A DNA stretch of 8,322 bases from Caldilineaceae bacterium (GTDB taxonomy: Bacteria > Chloroflexota > Anaerolineae > Caldilineales > Caldilineaceae). A program made the translations under genes and the position numbers. Below the pieces are notes generated by a model that saw only the letters and a program-made list of their open reading frames with translations, had not been told where the DNA came from and made no database searches. Location: contig JAPKMV010000123.1 in the NCBI GenBank assembly GCA_026645635.1, forward strand, positions 1-8,322, written 5' to 3'. Of this stretch, positions 5,362 through 8,322 are shown one piece after another; within the stretch, counting starts at the first letter, position 1, and every line of letters begins with the position of its first letter.

Positions 5362-8265
5362 ATGAATACGCTGACAATCGACGGGCGCGCCGTGCATTTC
5401 AAGCCGGGGGCGACGGTGCTGGAGACGGCGCTGGCCCACGGCATCGACATCCCGCGGCTCTGCTATCACCCGGCGCTCTCGCCGTCGGGGGGCTGCCGCC
5501 TCTGCCTGGTGGAGATCGAGGGGCGGCCCAACCCCGCGCCAAGCTGCGGCCTGGCCTGCGCCGAGGGCATGGTGATCCAGACGCAGAGCGAACAACTGAC
5601 GACGATCCGCCGCGACCTGATCGACCTCTTCGTCTCCGAGCATCCGCTCAACTGCGCCACCTGTGACAAGAACGGCGCCTGTGAGTTGCAGCACTACGCC
5701 TACGAATACGGCATCGGCCAGACGAGTTACGACTTCGAGGTGTCGCGCACGCTCTTCCAGGACGACAACCCCTTCTTCGTGCGCGACCACCAGTACTGCA
5801 TCCTCTGCGGACGCTGCACGCGGGTCTGCGACGAGGTGGTGGGGCGCAACGCCATCGACTACGCGGGCCGCGGCTTCGACAGCCACATCGCCACGCCCTT
5901 CGACGGCATCATGCTCGACTCGTCGTGCGTCTTCTGCGGGAGCTGCGTGCAAGTCTGCCCCACTGCGGCGCTGGTGCCCAAGACGCAGCATGGCCGGGGC
6001 CGCGAATGGGAGTTCCAGCGCAAACGCACGATCTGCGGCTACTGCGGCGTGGGCTGCGGCATCGAATACATGGTCAAGGGCCACGAGATCGTCTACGCCC
6101 GCGGCTATCCCGAAGCGCCGGCCAACGGCGAGTTTCTCTGCGTCAAGGGGCGCTCCGGCTGGGATTTCGTCAGCAGCCCCGACCGCCTCACGCAGCCCCT
6201 GGTGCGCCGCGACCTGGCTTACAAGCTGGGCATCACCGCCGAGCCATGGACGCTGCCCGCGACCAGCCCGCTCAAGGCGCGCAAGCCGGAAGAGTATTTC
6301 GTCCCCGTTTCCTGGGAACAGGCGCTGCAGATCGTGGCGGATGAACTGGCGAAGGTGGTCAGCGCACACGGCGGCGACGCGGTGGCGGGTCTCTCCTCAG
6401 CGCGCTGCACCAACGAGGAGAACTACCTCTTCCAGAAGCTCTTCCGCGCCGGCATCGGCACCAACAACGTGGACCACTGCGCCCGCCTCTGCCACGCCAG
6501 CACGGTCACCGGGCTGGGCATGGCCTTTGGCAGCGGCGCCATGACCAACAGCATCCAGGGCATCCGCGACGCACACTGCGTCCTGATCACCGGCTCCAAC
6601 ACCGCCGAGTCGCACCCGGTCATCAGCTACGAGGTGGTGCGCGCGGTGAAGAAAGGCGCGTCCCTGGTCATCATCGACCCGCGCCGCGTGCCCCTGGTCG
6701 ACCACGCCACGCTCTGGCTCCAGCCCATGCCCGGCACCGACATCTACGTCTTCCTGGCCATGGCCCACGTCATCCAGCGCGAGGGCTGGGGCGACGCCGC
6801 GTTCATCGCCGCGCGCACCGAAGGCTTCGCCGACTACGTGGCCAGCCTGGAAGTCTACACGCCCGAAGTCGCCGCGCTCCACTCCGGCGTGCCGGCGGAG
6901 AAGATCGAATTGGCGGCGCGGGTGTATGCGTTGGGGCAGAAGGCAAATGAGATTGGAGATTGGAGATTGGAGATTGACCCTTCAGCGCAATCTCGCAATC
7001 TCACAATCTCGCAATCTCACAATCACTCAATCTCTCGCGGCCCCGCCTGCATCCTCTACGCCATGGGCATCACCCAGCGCACGAACGGCACGGATCTCGT
7101 GCTGTCGCTGGCGAACCTGGCGCTGCTCACGGGGCAGATCGGCAAGCACGCCACGGGCATCAACCCGCTGCGCGGGCAGTCCAACGTGCAGGGCGCGTGC
7201 GACCTGGGCGCGCTGCCCAATGTGTTGCCCGGCTATCAGCCGGTGACCGACGCGGCCAAACGCCAGGCCGTCGCCGCGGGCTGGGGCCTGGACGACCTGC
7301 CGCCCCACAACGGGCTGACGGTAGTGGAAATGATGCACGCCGCGGTGGAGAAACACCTGCGCGCCATGTACATCATGGGCGAAAACCCGATGCTCTCCGA
7401 CCCGAACATCACCCACGTGGAGGAAGGGCTGCGCGCGCTCGACTTCCTGGTCGTCCAGGACATCTTCCTGAGCGAGTCGGCGCAGTTGGCTCACGTGGTG
7501 CTGCCCGCGGCCGCGTCGCTGGAGAAGGACGGCACCTTCACCAACACCGAGCGCCGCGTACAACATCTGCATCCCATCGTACCGCCCCCAGGCGAGGCGC
7601 TGCCCGACTGGCAGATCACCGGCGCCATCGGCGAGCGGCTGGACGCGGCGCTGGGCCGCCCGGCTGGGCAGGTGCGCTGGCGCTTCCGCAGCACCGCCGA
7701 GATCGCGACGGAAGCCGCCGCGGTGACGCCGATCTACGCCGGCATCCTGCATCACCGCCTGGGTGACGGCGGGCTGGTCTGGCCCTGCCCTTCGCCGGAG
7801 CACCCCGGCACGCCGATCCTGCACACGGAGCGCTTCAGCCGCGGCCTGGGCAAGTTCCACGCGGTGCAGGCCAACCTGCCGGCGGAACAACCCGACCCGG
7901 AGTTCCCGCTGATCCTGAGCACCGGGCGCGTGCTCTACCACTACCATACCGGCACCATGAGCCGGCGCAGCGTGGGGCTGGACTGGCGCGAGCCGCGCGG
8001 CTACGTGGAGGTGAACCCGGCGGACGCCGCGGCGATCAACCTGCGCGACGGCGGCCCGGTGGTGATCCACAGCCGCCGCGGCCAGGTGCGCACCCAGGCG
8101 CGCTTCAGCGACCGGGTGCAGCCGGGCGTGGTCTTCCTGTCCTTTCACTGGAAGGAGGCGCCGGCCAACCTCCTCACCCACGACTTCGGGCTGGACCCGT
8201 TAGCGAAGATCCCGGAGTACAAGGTGTCGGCGGTGCGGCTGGAGAATCCGAGCCGGCGGGAGTAG
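5362..8265 (+). CDS. fdsA: NAD-dependent formate dehydrogenase alpha (catalytic, Mo/W-bisPGD) subunit
   Basis: A 967-aa cytoplasmic catalytic subunit that oxidises formate to CO2; no Tat or Sec signal is visible. The N-terminus is NuoG-like: [2Fe-2S] ligands C34/C45/C48/C62, the His-Cys cluster H94/C98/C101/C107, then two [4Fe-4S] sites C146/C149/C152/C156 and C189/C192/C195/C199. The molybdopterin oxidoreductase part opens with C225/C228/C232/C260. The active site is ARLCHAS with C377-H378, the Mo/W-ligating residue encoded by TGC rather than a Sec TGA. RGQSNVQGACDLG (from R604) is the formate dehydrogenase signature; R604 probably corresponds to catalytic Arg333 of E. coli FdhF. MGENPMLSDPN and a C-terminal dinucleotide-binding domain (about 848-963) complete it. 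Residues 529-559 are an unusual repeat-encoded insert. AAGGAG (5346-5351) precedes the ATG by 10 nt. The domain set matches FdsA; the CO2-reducing direction is possible but not shown by sequence. Confidence 0.95.
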   Translation: MNTLTIDGRAVHFKPGATVLETALAHGIDIPRLCYHPALSPSGGCRLCLVEIEGRPNPAPSCGLACAEGMVIQTQSEQLTTIRRDLIDLFVSEHPLNCATCDKNGACELQHYAYEYGIGQTSYDFEVSRTLFQDDNPFFVRDHQYCILCGRCTRVCDEVVGRNAIDYAGRGFDSHIATPFDGIMLDSSCVFCGSCVQVCPTAALVPKTQHGRGREWEFQRKRTICGYCGVGCGIEYMVKGHEIVYARGYPEAPANGEFLCVKGRSGWDFVSSPDRLTQPLVRRDLAYKLGITAEPWTLPATSPLKARKPEEYFVPVSWEQALQIVADELAKVVSAHGGDAVAGLSSARCTNEENYLFQKLFRAGIGTNNVDHCARLCHASTVTGLGMAFGSGAMTNSIQGIRDAHCVLITGSNTAESHPVISYEVVRAVKKGASLVIIDPRRVPLVDHATLWLQPMPGTDIYVFLAMAHVIQREGWGDAAFIAARTEGFADYVASLEVYTPEVAALHSGVPAEKIELAARVYALGQKANEIGDWRLEIDPSAQSRNLTISQSHNHSISRGPACILYAMGITQRTNGTDLVLSLANLALLTGQIGKHATGINPLRGQSNVQGACDLGALPNVLPGYQPVTDAAKRQAVAAGWGLDDLPPHNGLTVVEMMHAAVEKHLRAMYIMGENPMLSDPNITHVEEGLRALDFLVVQDIFLSESAQLAHVVLPAAASLEKDGTFTNTERRVQHLHPIVPPPGEALPDWQITGAIGERLDAALGRPAGQVRWRFRSTAEIATEAAAVTPIYAGILHHRLGDGGLVWPCPSPEHPGTPILHTERFSRGLGKFHAVQANLPAEQPDPEFPLILSTGRVLYHYHTGTMSRRSVGLDWREPRGYVEVNPADAAAINLRDGGPVVIHSRRGQVRTQARFSDRVQPGVVFLSFHWKEAPANLLTHDFGLDPLAKIPEYKVSAVRLENPSRRE
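6946..7038 (+). repeat. Hairpin-forming short-unit repeat inserted in frame in fdsA
   Basis: Four perfect head-to-tail copies of GAGATTG occupy 6949-6976. After an 11-nt spacer come six units of CAATCTC plus one base (8-nt period, 6988-7035); one unit is altered to CAATCAC. CAATCTC is the exact reverse complement of GAGATTG, so the halves can fold together. The 93-nt segment is open in the fdsA frame and encodes residues 529-559, from NEIGDWRLEID to SHNHSISR. It falls between the helix VYALGQKA and the conserved strand ACILYAMGITQ, which are nearly adjacent in other formate dehydrogenases. AT-richness, Ser/Asn/Gln/Ile-rich composition and periodicity all differ from the flanking gene. It belongs to a different repeat type from copies A and B. 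Confidence 0.85.
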
Positions 8266-8288
8266 GGAGACTATTCTCCCCCGCCGGC
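8252..8288 (+). terminator. Strong stem-loop overlapping the fdsA stop codon
   Basis: GCCGGCGGG (8252-8260) and CCCGCCGGC (8280-8288) form a perfect 9-bp outer stem. Inside it GGAGA (8266-8270) pairs with TCTCC (8275-8279) around a CTAT loop, leaving a bulge AGTAG that contains the TAG stop (8263-8265). No T-run follows, so it is a terminator-like or 3'-end-protecting structure rather than a textbook intrinsic terminator. It suggests the operon transcript may end here, although accessory genes such as fdhD could lie just outside the window. Confidence 0.5.
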
Positions 8289-8322
8289 CCGCTGCTTGCC
8301 TTGCACAGTCATCGCCCGCTGC

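Noticed and set aside
6490..6492. Selenocysteine site in formate dehydrogenase
   Set aside because: The active-site codon is TGC (Cys377), not TGA, so no SECIS element is needed.
6988..7035. CRISPR-like regular repetition
   Set aside because: The units are only 7-8 nt with 0-1 nt between them. No spacers or cas genes are present, so this is a short tandem repeat.
7027..8181. 384-codon minus-strand frame inside fdsA
   Set aside because: It is antisense to the conserved molybdopterin domains and shows GC-driven openness only.

Overview
The window is GC-rich and reads as a chromosomal segment of a bacterium. Chloroflexota (Caldilineae/Anaerolineae-like) is my best guess. It rests on the gene content and on the style of the dispersed hairpin repeats, not on any search. 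Two gene blocks point away from each other on either side of a 411-bp intergenic region (2701-3111).

Left block, minus strand (2700 down to 1): a transcription/translation cluster nusA - ylxR - (435-bp gap) - infB. infB runs off the window edge after 96 codons. rimP, which usually precedes nusA, and ylxQ, which often lies between ylxR and infB, are both absent. nusA is broken as read: about 25 codons at the S1/KH1 boundary are missing and the reading frame shifts near 2092-2094, so the protein is split between two frames. Because NusA is normally essential, this is either an assembly or sequencing error or a real and surprising lesion. The nusA leader carries a plausible sigma-70 promoter and a terminator-like stem-loop with a broken U-tract, a candidate attenuator.

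Right block, plus strand (3112-8265): three genes encoding a soluble NAD+-dependent, molybdenum/tungsten formate dehydrogenase of the FdsGBA type. They are a NuoE-like [2Fe-2S] subunit, a NuoF-like FMN/NAD(H)/[4Fe-4S] subunit, and a catalytic alpha subunit with a NuoG-like iron-sulfur N-terminus and a Cys (not Sec) active site. Electrons should run from formate at the Mo/W-bisPGD centre through the alpha-subunit Fe-S chain to FMN and NAD+ in the beta subunit. fdsG and fdsB overlap by 4 nt (ATGA). fdsB and fdsA are 103 nt apart.

The most notable feature is three long hairpin-forming repeats around the formate dehydrogenase genes. Two are copies of one 91-bp palindromic family with ends ATAGACC...GGTCTAT. 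One lies in the divergent intergenic region. The other lies between fdsB and fdsA, where its left end supplies the last four codons and the stop codon of fdsB. The third is a different element, GAGATTG x4 facing CAATCTC-type units x6. It sits in frame inside fdsA and adds about 31 residues to the catalytic subunit. No CRISPR array, tRNA, rRNA, transposase or phage gene is visible.
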